From: Kudoa neothunni
Lineage: Eukaryota; Cnidaria
DNA length: 64,000 nt
Reading direction: 5' to 3'
Assembly: GCA_964304625.1 (NCBI GenBank)
Contig: OZ199838.1
Coordinates: 5,022,001-5,086,000 of the forward strand
Part shown: positions 24,676-37,800 of the stretch, piece by piece
Layout of the letters: each line of letters starts with the position of its first letter
How positions within the stretch are numbered: the first letter of the stretch is position 1
Notes under the pieces: model-generated
What the model was told of the DNA's origin: nothing
The model's input: the letters and a program-made list of their open reading frames with translations, nothing else
Database searches by the model: none
Program-made: the position numbers and the translations under genes

Positions 24676-26586
24676 TTAACCCTTCGATACGGGGGGAAAA
24701 ACTTACGCACATGTCTGAAGGTGGACACTAGGTCTACCCCCAAAAAGTATTGAAATATATAAATGAACAATGAATTATTTATAAAAACACGTTTTACATT
24801 ATATTTACTTTCTTTATTCTTCACGAGTGGATTGATCGCACATACTCCAAGTTATACGGCATCGTTTATTGGGAGATCTGTTAGAAACACCATAATGTCC
24901 GCATTTTCTGGGCTTATTGCTTGTCTTTTCATTGTTATTTTTTGGAATTGTTTTAAATTCCTCTAACATTTCTACTGACAGCTTTTTGAGGAATTATCTT
25001 TTGCATTGAAACTTGTATTAACTAAGCATTTGAGGGTACTAGTCCCATGCAACTGAAATGCTTTGTGTACTGCCGCGCCTGTTATGTTGTATAATACAGC
25101 TAATATCCAGCGTCTATTACACTAATCTCAACATTTTTGATCTTATCATACCCCTCCTTTTTAGGATAATAAATTCTTGCCTCTAAGTATTTTTATGCAA
25201 AATAGTCATTATTTTAAATATTATGAATAATAAATATTTATACTTGAATGGACGAATTGTTGATGCGATAATTAATATGGGTACATCTAAAGTTAACTAC
25301 ATACTTACATGTATAGTAAAAATTTGGGATAGTTTTCACAGAAAAAATTTTTCATTAATTCGTCGGCTTAAAAAATGATTTGAATACAAAAGTTAACTTA
25401 TGTAAATATTTTTTAATCTTCGTGGTTAAATTAAAGTAGGAAACTTCCTTATAATAGTATTCTTGGATCTGATAAAAACTTTACGCAGAACGAACAATGA
25501 GAAATTCCCACGTCTGATGAACCCCTGACACTTGTTCACTGAAACCAAAAGGTTCGGTTAAATCCCAGTTAGGAATCACTGATGTAAAACCTTAGTTTAT
25601 ATCAAATATATATTAAGAATTTTTTCGCCTTTCGATTCAAATTGGCTGAGAATATTACCTGTCATTGTCCGCCCCTCGCAGGAATGACGTTTGATGAGTC
25701 CTCGATTTCTGTATCGCTGTCAAAATCAGGGTTACTCTCAATGGTTCCATCAATAATTGTGTTTATATCCTCACTATTTTTGGGTCGACTTATGTTAGAA
25801 TCTTTTGATGAAATAAACATAAAACCCTCGTCGTTATTCATTGTTAGGCTGATGACCTCCTACGAAAATCCCGTTTTATCCAAAAAATGGCGTGGAATAT
25901 TCCAGAATAATGGAGAATAGCATAGATGTATCGGTAAAGTTTGAGAATATATTAGAAACTACTGGGAAAATATTAAAACTAAGATAACTCCGTGCTTGAC
26001 TAGATAATCGCACAGTCCACGATCATTTGTAGACGTATCTCAATTGAATACACATAAAAATGACACTTTGGAAAAAATAAGAAATAAATTTTTTAATTAA
26101 GTTTCTTTGCTAGTTCGACTTATCAAAACCTCATTGTTATGAATTTATAATGCATTACCTAGAAAACCATGGGGATATACTGAAATGTCATTCTCTTAAA
26201 CGTTTGGAAGTGAACATTCCCTTTGGAATTTGTGCAACTATAACTCATTTTAACCTGACTAACTTTAATTGGAAATATAGAATATTTATTTCAGAATCGG
26301 TACGTAAAATATCAATATTATAAAACTTTTATTAGAATAGTAAATTTTAAACGCACTTTATTGGGCAGCGTGTCCACCTCCAGGCATGCGAGGAACTTTT
26401 TTTAAATCAACGATTTATATATCGTAGACTTAAAAAAAATTATCTGGAATCTAATATACGAAATTAAAATTCCATTGTAATAAAATACAAGAAATATTAA
26501 TATTAAGAGACTTTAAAAAGGATATTATATTTTAAGAAAACCACCATAGTGGACACTCTGTCCACGTCCAGGCATCGGAGGGTTAA
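24676..26586 (-). mobile_element. piggyBac-like element with TTAA borders, decayed
   Basis: TTAA borders sit at 24676-24679 and 26583-26586. The ends are CCCTTCGATACGG and, reversed, CCCTCCGATGCCTGG. The minus strand holds remnants of a PGBD transposase: an acidic N-terminus (EDINTIIDGTIES, DFDSDTEIEDSS, about 25642-25800) and C-terminal blocks near 24760-25090. Near the right border there are two versions of the end sequence, TCCACGTCCAGGCATCGGAGG (26561-26581) and TCCACCTCCAGGCATGCGAGG (about 26371-26391), so the right side is either duplicated or nested. Many breaks; long inactive. Confidence 0.72.
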
Positions 26587-28430
26587 GTAGGATGAATAAT
26601 ACCTTTCCCTACCTCATAACTCAACACTGAATGATTGAAGTTATTATTTATTTTTGCTTGAACTTATCATTTTTATGTAATAAATAAATATGATTAAAAA
26701 TGTTTTTATAATTATTTCAAAATATTAGGAACAAAAAAATTATATAAAAATTATAGTCGCTTAATAATGCTTTGTATCTAAAGGAGAAAATCCAATAATT
26801 CAAATGAAAATAACCAATTAATATAATTCAAAAAAAGTGAAAATTAATATTTATTTGTTCTGGAGACTTTTTTGCTCTCGCTGGTTTCTGACAAGTAGTT
26901 CTAAGCGTAGCACTTTGTTGGTCAATAAGACACCCAACTCTTCTTGGAGTTGAATGAACCCCGATACTTATTTTTTGTATACAGTAAAGTCGAGAAGCCT
27001 ATCTCATATGCCATCATGCGCTAAATAAACCAAACGACCGCCTTACTCTATATTGAGTCAAATTTTAATTTAATGTTTGAGCTGGTGAATTAATAAAAGG
27101 CTAATAAATCTAAAAAATATGCCTTATAAATGTATATGGATAAAAGTGACTAATGCAAACTGTTAGATTTGGCATTTATTTATTAAAGTGTATGAATGGA
27201 TGTTATTATTAAAAATGTATAAACTTTTTAAACGACAATTTAGCTATAATTCATACCAGAGAACAGGTACAAATTTAAACACAAGCCCCGAAAAGTAACA
27301 ATAAAGACTATACAATTAAATGATGGATCTCGAATTCAAGCGGAGGAAAAAGTTAAAAACCCATTGTAGTTTGATTTTTAAGGATATAAGTCATTTCGAA
27401 ATGGATAAAAATGATGATAACCTAATCATACGTTATGTATATAATTATGTTACTTTATAAGATAACAAAGTTACAGTCGTGTATAATAATAGACAGTGCA
27501 CGATTTCATACGTTGAATAGACTTACCGCAAACTATTACCTTATTGCGCTATTTCATTCATTCTTTCTTTCAATCAAGTCTAATACACTATTTATGTTAA
27601 ATTAGTTTCATATCGAATTTTTCTAATAAAAAATATTATTACACATATCTATGTCTGAATGATTTAAAGAGGAAATAACTAAAAGTACGCAATAAATGTA
27701 TTAAGATTTATTATAGAATGATTCCCGCGTCCTCCGTAAGGAAGCACTGTCTTAGATTAAGTGATAATCAAATGTTTTAGTAATAATTATTCAAAAGTTA
27801 TTGTAAAAATAATAAATGATGTTGATATAAATCATAAGGAATCGACATTATACAATATTCTAATAACATTATAAAATGTGTTTTGTGGCCATGTGATAAT
27901 AGAAACTATTACCAGTTGCATACAAAATTTTTTCATTCATTTAGCAGGAATCATTCAAATATTCCTTCTAGTTGTAGCTCCTCTTTCTCAAAAATTTGTA
28001 ACATGGTTAAAAACAGAGTTTTTTATACAAACAAATTTATCCGATAAAACATAAAACAAAGTAAATAAAAAGTCATTCCAAACTACATAGGTAGAGTTTT
28101 CGTGAAGTTAATTTTACGAATTAAAAAATAATTCTTTAGAAAATGAGACTCTGAAATATAATATTTACAAATTCAAAGTCTTACAGTTTTATAAGAAGCA
28201 AACGAATTTATTTGGTATTTATCAAATTTCAAGGAGCAACTTCATCACTGGGTGAAAATAATTATTTGAAAAAATAATAATAATCATGTTTTTGAGAAAT
28301 TAAAAGAATAATATTATTTTAAATTGATTCAAAATACGCCTAATATATAAATATTGCGGAAAAAATTTTGGCTGCCTTTTGATTACGCAAAATTCACAAG
28401 TCACATGATTCAATTTCAAGCGAAAAATTA
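26587..28430. other. Long AT-rich gap, nothing recognised
   Basis: No gene, terminal repeat or RNA structure was recognised in this gap. Confidence 0.4.
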
Positions 28431-28690
28431 ATTTTCCATGAAAATTTCGCAATAACTTTACCCGGTTTCGACTTTGGTTGTGAATGCCCTTTTGACATTC
28501 GAAGAAAGATTCTTAAACAATTTGCATCGGAAAGTGTCGAACCAGTACATACTGTTGGAGTGGCAATTGCCGTAAAGGAGAATTCATACTAGATTAACTC
28601 TTTTAATAGGTATTGCGTAGAGGAAAATAGCCTGAATTTGATGTTGCAGTACCTATAGCGTTGGATAAGCAAATCCAACTAACAAAGTTT
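28431..28690 (+). other. Possible orphan coding exon(s), not assigned
   Basis: From about 28439 an open plus-strand frame reads LPGFDFGCECPFDIRRKILK and then VEPVHTVGVAIAV before a stop at 28591-28593. A 38-bp GT..AG segment then could join it to further open sequence with PEFDVAVPIALDK near 28660, but a TAG intervenes. Composition is less AT-rich than the flanks, suggesting real or former coding sequence. I do not recognise the family. It lies about 600 bases upstream of the DSL-like gene on the same strand and could be a broken neighbour or relic. Confidence 0.25.
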
Positions 28691-29207
28691 CGTCACTGAA
28701 TAAGTTAAGTCATTAATCTGACTCTATGCTTAAAAAGTCACGCTAGATAAACCAGAATTTTATTACCCAGAAGGACATGCTTGTTTCCAGTTATTCCGGA
28801 TAATCTGGGATGATGTCCCATTGTAGAATAAAAATTTCATTATTTGGAATAGTTTGTTTATAAGCATTTTGGATTAACTGTATGTTATTTTGTTTTGGTT
28901 GATGTCTTAGATTGTTTTTTAACTTCTCATGCTACTTTCTAATTTATATTGCTAATAAAATATGACGTTACACATTTTTTTCTTAAACGAATATACAGCT
29001 ATAATCGATTTTATTTTTCAAATACAAGTCTTTGTAAACTTCTGAACATCATTTAATCCTACGCCTGCATCATTAAAAATCTCCATTTGATAACATCAAA
29101 GTATAAGGGATTATTCCAACGAGTAGGAAAAAGTCGATAGAACGCAATAAAGAATTTTCAAACATTCTATGATTTTTGACTTTCAACTTTAACTTCTTCC
29201 TAATATA

Positions 29208-30213
29208 ATGTTCCTTTTTTGCAGTATGGTTCTTGTAGCCAGGCTAATTTCCACTGATCAAATCCAGTTTATAGTAAACCATGCATACATCCTTTTTTGG
29301 AAATCATTACAAAAATTAATTTAGAATCAGCAGGTGGCACGGATCAACATAACAAATTTTTACCTATTTTCTAATGAGACCTTCGACCATAGTCCTTGTA
29401 TTAACTGTAGCCATGTGGTCTATTTTCAAGTGGACAATTCGGATTTTTACGCCCACCTTAAGGAAGAGCATCCTGTACTAGAAGAAATCAATGGTACCTA
29501 TTCAAACACATTATTTGATCTCTCGCTAAGAAACGTCTCAACCCTCACCGCCACCATTTTAACTAATGATACTCGTAAAAAAGTGGATACATTGAGATAT
29601 TCTTTCCAAACGAAACCATTTACAGCGCTATTGGTGGACGATAGAGCGTTGTGGAGCTTGTATTGGAAAGCTGGACTTAACGTATCTATTGAGTAGCTAA
29701 GTTAGACATTGATTTTTTAGAATTTTACTGATTCGTATATGAAATAGAATATTTTGCTATCCAAATGGAGGATTGTACTGCCAAAAGAAATGCTCACCTC
29801 GAGACAGTAAAAGTTTGTGCGAATTCGGTACAGCCGAACCTATAACTACAGGGTTTGATTACGACAAAAACTTTTGTGATTTTAGCCCATGTATCGATGG
29901 AAAAATATGCGTTATGACGGTATAGAGATGGTGATGAATATTGGGAATGAAAAATTTTCTATAGAGTACGTTTGAATTTGTTTGTATTGAAGTTGATAAA
30001 CAAAGCAAAGCTAGTTTCACCGAAAATCTGCTTTTTGCAAGTACCTTATGAACTTATTCCAAATAAGTCTATCTAATTTATTCGTCTATAGTACCGTTAA
30101 ATATTATTTTTAAAAATTTTGCTATATTTCTTGTGAACTGTTTATTGGTAGCATTGATCGTCAAAACATCGATTCAACTGAGTCAAAGTTCGAAAAGTAT
30201 GTGTCGTGAGTAA
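29208..30213 (+). CDS. Reduced DSL-domain (Delta/Serrate/LAG-2-like) membrane protein
   Basis: DSL proteins are ligands of Notch receptors. Five exons (29208-29273, 29325-29692, 29748-29919, 29965-30040, 30092-30213) join in frame to 267 residues. Residues 1-15 (MFLFCSMVLVARL) look like a signal peptide. Residues 25-140 are a beta-rich N-glycosylated region where ligands have the MNNL/C2 domain. A DSL-like block follows: SIEIFCYPNGGLYCQKKCSPRDS, matching the family pattern C..YYG..C..FC.PRD. Next is half an EGF module (FCDFSPCIDGKICV), a transmembrane helix (FAIFLVNCLLVALIV) and a short tail. Known ligands have one to many full EGF repeats; here they are missing. The last junction is inferred. 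A different Cys-rich receptor or ligand is the alternative. Confidence 0.55.
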
Positions 30214-30511
30214 CGTTTGTTTTTTGAGATACTATTTAGATGCGTACAAACAAATACCATCGTAACTATGAGATATATTCTAGATAAATTCCGAATTACC
30301 TAACTCAATATTTTATTAAATATTTTTTCAGCCCAAATTTCTTATCTAATATACTTGCTTTAAGAATATATAATTATTTCCTTTTTCTAATATTAATTAC
30401 GTATTCTATCGAGCCTCACAGCTTTTATTCAGCGTTGCTAGGATTTCTAACAAATGTACCTAGTCTAACACCTCGAAAGGAGCAATTACAATTTTGTGCT
30501 AAAAATACCTC
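30214..30511. promoter_or_regulatory. Gap between the DSL-like and collagen genes
   Basis: Under 300 bases, likely containing the end of the first transcript and the promoter of the second. A plus-strand open stretch at about 30333-30500 with a hydrophobic run (NYFLFLILITYS) follows a good acceptor site (TTTTTTCAG) and could be an alternative upstream exon of either gene. Confidence 0.25.
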
Positions 30512-31496
30512 ATGAAACGCTTTACAGTATGCAGCTTTATAATAATTTTTAATGCTCTAAAAATATTAAATGATGAGTACATACGCAAACAATTTACCGA
30601 AGTAAATGTTTGAATTAATCGATAAAACTCAACCATAGACTTGAATGATGATTAGGAGGACGGAGAAAAGAAATTCAACATAGAAGCGTCACCTCAAAGT
30701 TTGGTAAAAAGATTTGTATATTTTTATATAAGAAACATTTGATTCAGTTAGGAGACTCAATGTTGGTCAAAATGAGAGGAATGGATGGCCCAGATGGAAA
30801 AGATGGACCTCCCGGCCCTCCAGGTCCTCCTGGTATGGCTGGCCCCATTGGACTAAAGGTAATTTTATTGTTCAATACATGTAGTTAAAAAATAAACTTT
30901 CAGGGACCTAAAGGTGATACTGGTGATTGCTCTCCACTACAAGTAAATTATTTCCTCTTTACTTTAATACATTTGAATAAATTTTGCTGATGAGATGTCT
31001 CTTCTAAAAATCAATCAATTAATTTTAAAATAATTTAATCAATAATGATAACTTTAAAGTTAAATGCCATTTTATAAAATTTCTAGTGTGAAAGTATCAA
31101 CTTGATGCCTTTGATTGCTCGAGTGACCGCGCTAGAGAGGTACGCTACAGCAGGCGGTCAAGGAATGTCTGGAGGAGCTAAAGCAGACGCAAGCATTCCA
31201 TTTGAGTTGGAAAAACCTCTTTCAATAGCTGGAGGTGGCGGCGCCGGCGGTGGTATTGGATTCGTACAGGGTAACGGTATTGCGGGTGGAGGTAAATTTT
31301 TCGATCAACAAATAAAGATCTGATCACTTGAATTTTAGCTGGTGGTGGTATTGGAGGAGGTATCGCCTCATCAAACAAGGCGTCTAATCGATCTAGCCTA
31401 GAAGAAGGCAACCCCACGGCGGCTAATCCTAATCCTAGTCTCAGCGGATCAAATAACTCATCAAAACACCAAAACGTAACAATTCCTACTGCTTAA
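30512..31496 (+). CDS. Short secreted collagen with 12 Gly-X-Y triplets
   Basis: Six exons (30512-30601, 30656-30703, 30748-30858, 30904-30942, 31087-31291, 31339-31496) join in frame to 216 residues. MKRFTVCSFIIIFNALKI is a signal peptide. A short acidic linker leads to an uninterrupted collagen helix of 12 triplets (GMDGPDGKDGPPGPPGPP and so on to GDTGD), then CSPLQC, a short helical segment (LIARVTALERY) that might align chains, and a Gly-rich domain (IAGGGGAGGGIGF, AGGGIGGGIA) with a Ser/Asn-rich tail. The triplet number falls in the range of cnidarian minicollagens (about 12-16), but their CxxxC-type Cys-rich domains and polyproline are absent. It ends 333 bases before the convergent GBF1 gene. 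Confidence 0.8.
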
Positions 31497-31828
31497 TTAA
31501 ACAACTATCCAATATGAATGTAATTTAACTCTTATTCCTAAAGGTTGAAGCTATGCCGTCAAAGTCAGACTCGATAACCGATACCAAAACCACACAAGAT
31601 AGTGTATAATATTGCGATAGTATAGCACATTAGGAAACTATATAAATGTAAAAACTGTTTTATATATTTTTGCATAATATTTGAAAAATCATATACGAAA
31701 AACATCAATAACAAAATAGCAATTAAAACTCATCTAAGGAACTATATAAGATATAAGCTGTTGGTGGATAGATACAAACATGGAGATGTGAGAAAGTAAA
31801 TCATTCTCTATTAATATTGTTGTTGAAG
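31497..31828. terminator. Convergent 3' ends of the collagen and GBF1 genes
   Basis: The two genes converge here. Plus-strand AATAAA-like signals are not sharp in this AT-rich DNA, though ATATTTTTGCATAAT and AAATAGCAATTAAAA lie in the expected place. The poly(A) role is inferred from position. Confidence 0.25.
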
Positions 31829-34800
31829 TTAGGAGAAGGGAAGTTGGTTTTTTTGTTCAGTGTTGGTAGTAGAGTTGTTGTCATTTGGCAAAGTATTCGT
31901 ATTATTTTGCACAGAATTATTATTATCATTATTGGCTAATTGTTCGGTGTTTTCGAGGGTAGGAGGTGATGCAGGGATGGATCGATTCGACTGGTTCTGT
32001 TCAACCAGACCGAGAAGGTTTTCCCGGAGAGAAGGCAAATAGTGTTTGATTCGAGCGTAGGTTTCGTTAAAAAAGAGCATTTTACCATTTCTAGGTTCAT
32101 TAAGTTCATTCGACGCATCAGCACTCGAGTGGGAATCAATATCAAACACACCAAGTGTAAACATTACAAAAAGGATATTTTTGATCATTTCGGGAATGGC
32201 TTCAAGAACAATATCATCATGTTGGGATGCATTGAGTAGATCAATGTAAAGTTGTAGTAGATTTAGCCATAACACCTCAAAATTAGCCAACGAATGTAAA
32301 ATGCTGATATTTTGGAGGAAAATTTTGCCGACCATTGACATAATCTTGAGGAAAGTTGTCTTGTAATTGGTAGTGTTGGAGGTATTAAGAGCTTTGGACT
32401 TGAGTTGAAGAATTGAAACCAACAACGGTAGCAATACTTCGTGGAAGCAACTTTCCCACTGTTTCGCCGTTGCGTTCCGGAGGTGTTTGCCTTGCAACAA
32501 CACATACATACGTTCATATGCATGCTCCCTTATGTGTTCTCGCTCATCAACACAAAAGAACGCAAATAATCTAAGAAAAGGACGGCAATATGCCAATTTT
32601 TCCGATGGTTCTTCCATATAAAAAGGGCTGGTGGATGCGTTGCTCATAAAAATATTGAACAAACCATTCACACATTCAAATATATCCAGTATAGAGTTGT
32701 CAGTAGCTTGCCTAACAGAAAGAAGATTTTCAGACGTTATTTGTGACCATAAAGATGAATTTTTCGACTTTGTCTTTTTGTTGCCGTCCAACGATTTTTT
32801 GCCTTCTCTAACGGCGTTTTTGATAGTTTCAAGTTCCGTCAACTCTATGTGAATGTTGTAGGAAGCTTGAGCAAATACAAGAAGGCAATAGCTGATTGGT
32901 ATAAAGTTATAGTAATTGATATAATAGTTTGAGGTTGGTTCTTCACATTTAGGTTTAGAGTCCAAACTATTGTTATTGCTAACGTTGCTGCTACTGTTGT
33001 TATTGCTACCATTATTGATTGTAGTGGTTGCGGTAGTTAGAAAGGAAAATGTTTCGATTGATTTCAAATAGGACTGAAGATGCTTGGGCAGAAAATGTGA
33101 TCGAGTAGAAGAGTTACTATCCAGAATAGTGATACCACCATTGCTGGTGGTATTTTCGTTGCTCTTACCACCATCATTTAAACTGATGTTTTCTGTGGTA
33201 TTAGAATAGTATAATTCCATCATCGATTCCATTACAATCCACATATCATTGCTAGCTTCATTGAAAGCATCATGTTCGGTCCAGTTAAAGGTTGAATTTT
33301 TTGAGCTTTCATTGCTAGGAATCACCACAGGAACCGAAAACATAGCAGCTTTGTTTAGAATGACGTTTCCAGCTCCGACAATTTCCATCAACTTCAAAAT
33401 AACCACCCAATCTTTGGCCGACGTAATATGGTCACAATTGGACGCAATATGCTCGAAAATGCCGCATGCCAAATGTTTCGATAAATCTACCAGTAGATTA
33501 GGGTCGATAAGAACCACAGATCGAAGCAAACTGGAAAAATGTTCAACACAACTGATCACATCATCGGTTGGATGATTGTACAGCTGTTGTGAGGTGGAAA
33601 TCAAAATACGCAACAGTGTCATCACAATCTTCTCCACAAGATAGCTGCTGGTGTTGACAGAGCAAGCAGTCAGAATTTTGTAATAGAAATTTTTTATTAT
33701 CGTCCAAACCATCGAAAAACGCACACAATTATCAATAACAATTCTAGATATAATTTCAAGCAGGAAAACTTTGGATTTGGTATCATTTTCCAACAAAAAA
33801 TAACAATCAATAATAGCACGCAACTTTTGAATGAGGGATTCAGGTTGTAGGTTTCTGCCAGACCATACCAACTTATTCATCTGGCATTCTTTGATCAATT
33901 TAATAGCTTGTTCGTATCCTGCATCAAAATTCGGCGGTTTGGGCGAATCATTAGATATAACCAGTAGTTGGTAGATCGATGAAAAAAAGTTGCTGTTATC
34001 ACTGCTAACAACCGAGGAGGTCGAAGGATCGAAAAAATCCCCCTTAGAATTGGCACCCAAATTTGGCGATACGTAGGGCTGAACGATATAGCTCGAACGA
34101 GTGTCACTGAGGAAATCGAATGTTTGTAACAACTCGTCAGGCAGCAATCTAGCTCTAAACAGCATCAAAACTGTACGCAAAACCACATTCCATGAATCTC
34201 TCAAAAAATCTCCATTGGTAATCACGGTTCTAAAGGCCACTTGGCAGGTGATTCTAGTGGTGACATTAAATCCTATGCACATTATCACATCTTCGAGAGA
34301 CTATAAAAATTTTCAATCTATCAACTTTTCTTTAAATAATATTACATAATCAGGATTTAGGATGTTGGAAAATTCGATCAGTTTGCTCATCATATCGTCC
34401 ACAATATCAATCATGCCAGCTTTAGAGGCCAATCGTATGCATTTGCTATAATACGTTGGTTAAATATATGAAAAAATATTATGTGTCTAGATAATGATAT
34501 TCACATGGATATCTATATTTTTTTATAGTTAGGTTAATTTTGATAATATTTAATAAAATTGCATTTTCAAACTCGTGAATTTTGAGTGTAGTTTATGGAA
34601 ATTAATGCATCGAAATAAATTTCTTGGTGAGAATTGAAAGTATACAACCCATTCATTAATTATTAATTTAGATAAACATTTTTCAATTAAGTTAGTAGCA
34701 CGCTCTCTGAAAATCATAAATCAACTTAGCAAAGAAATTAGAGTACCATTTATTGACTGTCAGAATAAAGAACGACGTCTAATTAAACTTAAATAAACCA

Positions 34801-37800
34801 AATTAAGAGTTGATTTCGTTTGTTTATTAAATTTTTGAAGAATAATTTTATCATTCTATTATTAAAATTATAAATATCGATTTTTATATTGTTTTCAATT
34901 TCAATTATTAATTGTTAACTCAAAATTACAATAGTTCTATAATAAACACAACGAACTCGATTTATACAACTGCAGTTAATCCATTAAATTTAACAATTAT
35001 AGAAAACAATTGTTTCAATATAAGCAAAATAAAATTCAAAACAAATCTGTTTAAATAATTTAATCGATATCAAAATTGTAAATAAATAAATAAATAATTA
35101 ACGGTGGAAACTTTTCGTAAAACAATCAATTAAATATAGACTTAAAGACAGAAAATAAAACTTCCCGCCATTTAAACGAGAAACATTTACACACACCTTC
35201 GATTTAATAGAAACAGATTTAGAATACAATTTTTCACATGCAAATAACACTTAAAAATTGAGAATACTTACCTATAAGCATTCATAAGTGCGATCAATCG
35301 GGATTTTTCTGGCGTCTCTCCAATAGACAACGACAAACAGCTGCATATGGACTGCCAAACTATCTGAAATATTTCGAAGGCGAACGAAACGTGTATACAT
35401 TCGATCCTAGCGGCCGTATCTGTTTCTCTGTGGTGATGCTCATCGAAAAGGATATAACGACAACACTGATGATCATCGTTATCTGTACCGCTCAATGAAC
35501 AATCGTCATCGGTGTAGTAGTTGACCCTTTCAAGTGATCTATTCCAAAAATAGATCTCCCTAATGAATCCCTCGCGTTCTTCGGGAAGAATAATTTCATA
35601 GTTGTGGATAGAATTGAAGATATCTGTTAGCATTTTCATCGGGAAATCCTTGCCATTGTTTATACCTTTAACATTACGAATGAATTGTTCACAGGTCATT
35701 GATGTGGTTTGTTTAGCGTTTTCATTGTGTTGATCAACATTGAGCATAATAATAGCGTATGCCAGTGTGAATACAGCGTCATGATTCTCGTAAGCGCTGT
35801 TTGGATTGAGTTCAAGAAAATAAGCGGAAAACTGATCCAATATCAATGAGATAACGGGACTTTCACCCGGTAGACGAAAATAGTGCAACATTGAACGAAG
35901 TGCTTGCTCAACATTCATATTCGAAAGGTTACAATTACGTAAGTAATGTGCAAGAATTTTCCCGCTATTCCTCTTACCGAGAAATTCACCTAGCACTTTC
36001 TTATCTAGGCGATCGGCGTATCTGTAAAGAAACTGTCCTAGCGATTTGTTAAAATTCGGATCATCACTTTTTTCAATAATGTGAAATTGCTGCAACAACG
36101 CCACCGCTGAAGAGGTGCTTTTGTTGAATTCCTCACAACACAAAAATGCTTTATTTTTCTTGCATTTTTGATTGATCAGATGGAGTTTTCTTTTAGTGAA
36201 ACGGTCATTTTGCTGTAACGACTCCTTCCCCTCAAAAATAACATCGTACGTCAACGACTCCACTATCAACAACAGATTATCAGTAGCAAACTCACGAAGT
36301 ATGCTTGATTTGGTTGAGTTCTCAATGATCTATTATCACATATTTAATGCCTTATATAATAAAAATAACTACATGTTTCAATTTGTTGACCAACAATTGA
36401 ACCACATCTTCACGGTAAGGATTGCAATCAAAGTTTGCGAACAATTCACTTACTATTGTTGGCATTGTAAGTATCTATGAAGAATTAATAAGTTTAAAAT
36501 CAAATTATTACAAACAGTATAACAGTTTGGGTGAATAATATGATCAAATTTTAATTAAAATGGAAATAATATATAGGTTTTGTTAATTATACAAGTAATT
36601 TAATGATATCTATGCATTGATACGCACCGATGTAAATAAGTGTACATAGTTTTAATTACGATTGAATGAACAGACTCAAAAAATGTATTCATATACAAAA
36701 TCAACAAGTGCAAGAGATTAAGATAAAAGTAACGATACGACAAATGTACATATAATTAGAAATAGCCGTTCCTATTATTAATTGATTCCCCCCTCTAAAA
36801 ATCGCAATGCAAACTCAACCCCGACTTTGAGAAAAATTTAGCATACAAAATATAACTGCTATACTGTATTAAGCAAATATGCTGATGAAATAATTGCTTA
36901 CCTGTGACATGCAATCCAAAACATGTTCTCGTTTACTGTAGGTATGCCTTGGTGAAGACGCAATATTCGCAAGTATAATCAAAAAATTCTACAATTTAAA
37001 TAATAACACTAACCGATACACTTAAACTATACTTCAAATTGAGAAGGTAAATATTGGCGCGAAGAAGCTAACAGTATAAAACAAACGTTAATCGTGCTAC
37101 ACAACAACTCTCCTCCATTCATCTTCAAAATCTAAACCATTTTTCAAGAATAAATAAAATAATGGAATTCACTTGAAACAAATTGAAAAATATTCGGTCC
37201 TTCAACACATCCATTATCAATGGATAATGCGGTAAATGCTCCAAACAACTCTCCACCGCAACATGCAACAAATCAACTGCATTCTTAACAATATACGCAT
37301 GATTTTCTTTCCTAAACGACCATATATATATATATATATATACTTACAAAGAAAACAAATACCTATCATATGGATCAATCAATATAGATATGTATTGCAA
37401 AAATTCGTATAAACAAATCATGTTATATGGCATAGTCCACATATCTATTATACAATTATAAACTATAAAAATATGTTACAGAAGAGGATGGCTAAATATT
37501 TTCTATTTGTAATCTCGTTAGTTATTTTATAATGTTTACACGAAGGAATGATTAGATTACCTTAGGGAATGAAGTTCGTTATGTCAATTATCAGAAAATT
37601 ATAAGATTGTAGGCAGATTTTAATGCAAACGTTAAATTATCAGACATTAATGAACAAAAACCAAGCTATATCTGAACTTATCTGTGGCATTGCAAGAGTC
37701 GAAAGAAAAATCATTTTTCTAATTGTCCCTAAATTTTTCCATATTATATACAACAATTGACTAAGCAATTCAAATAAAATTCGACCAAATAAACTTCACA

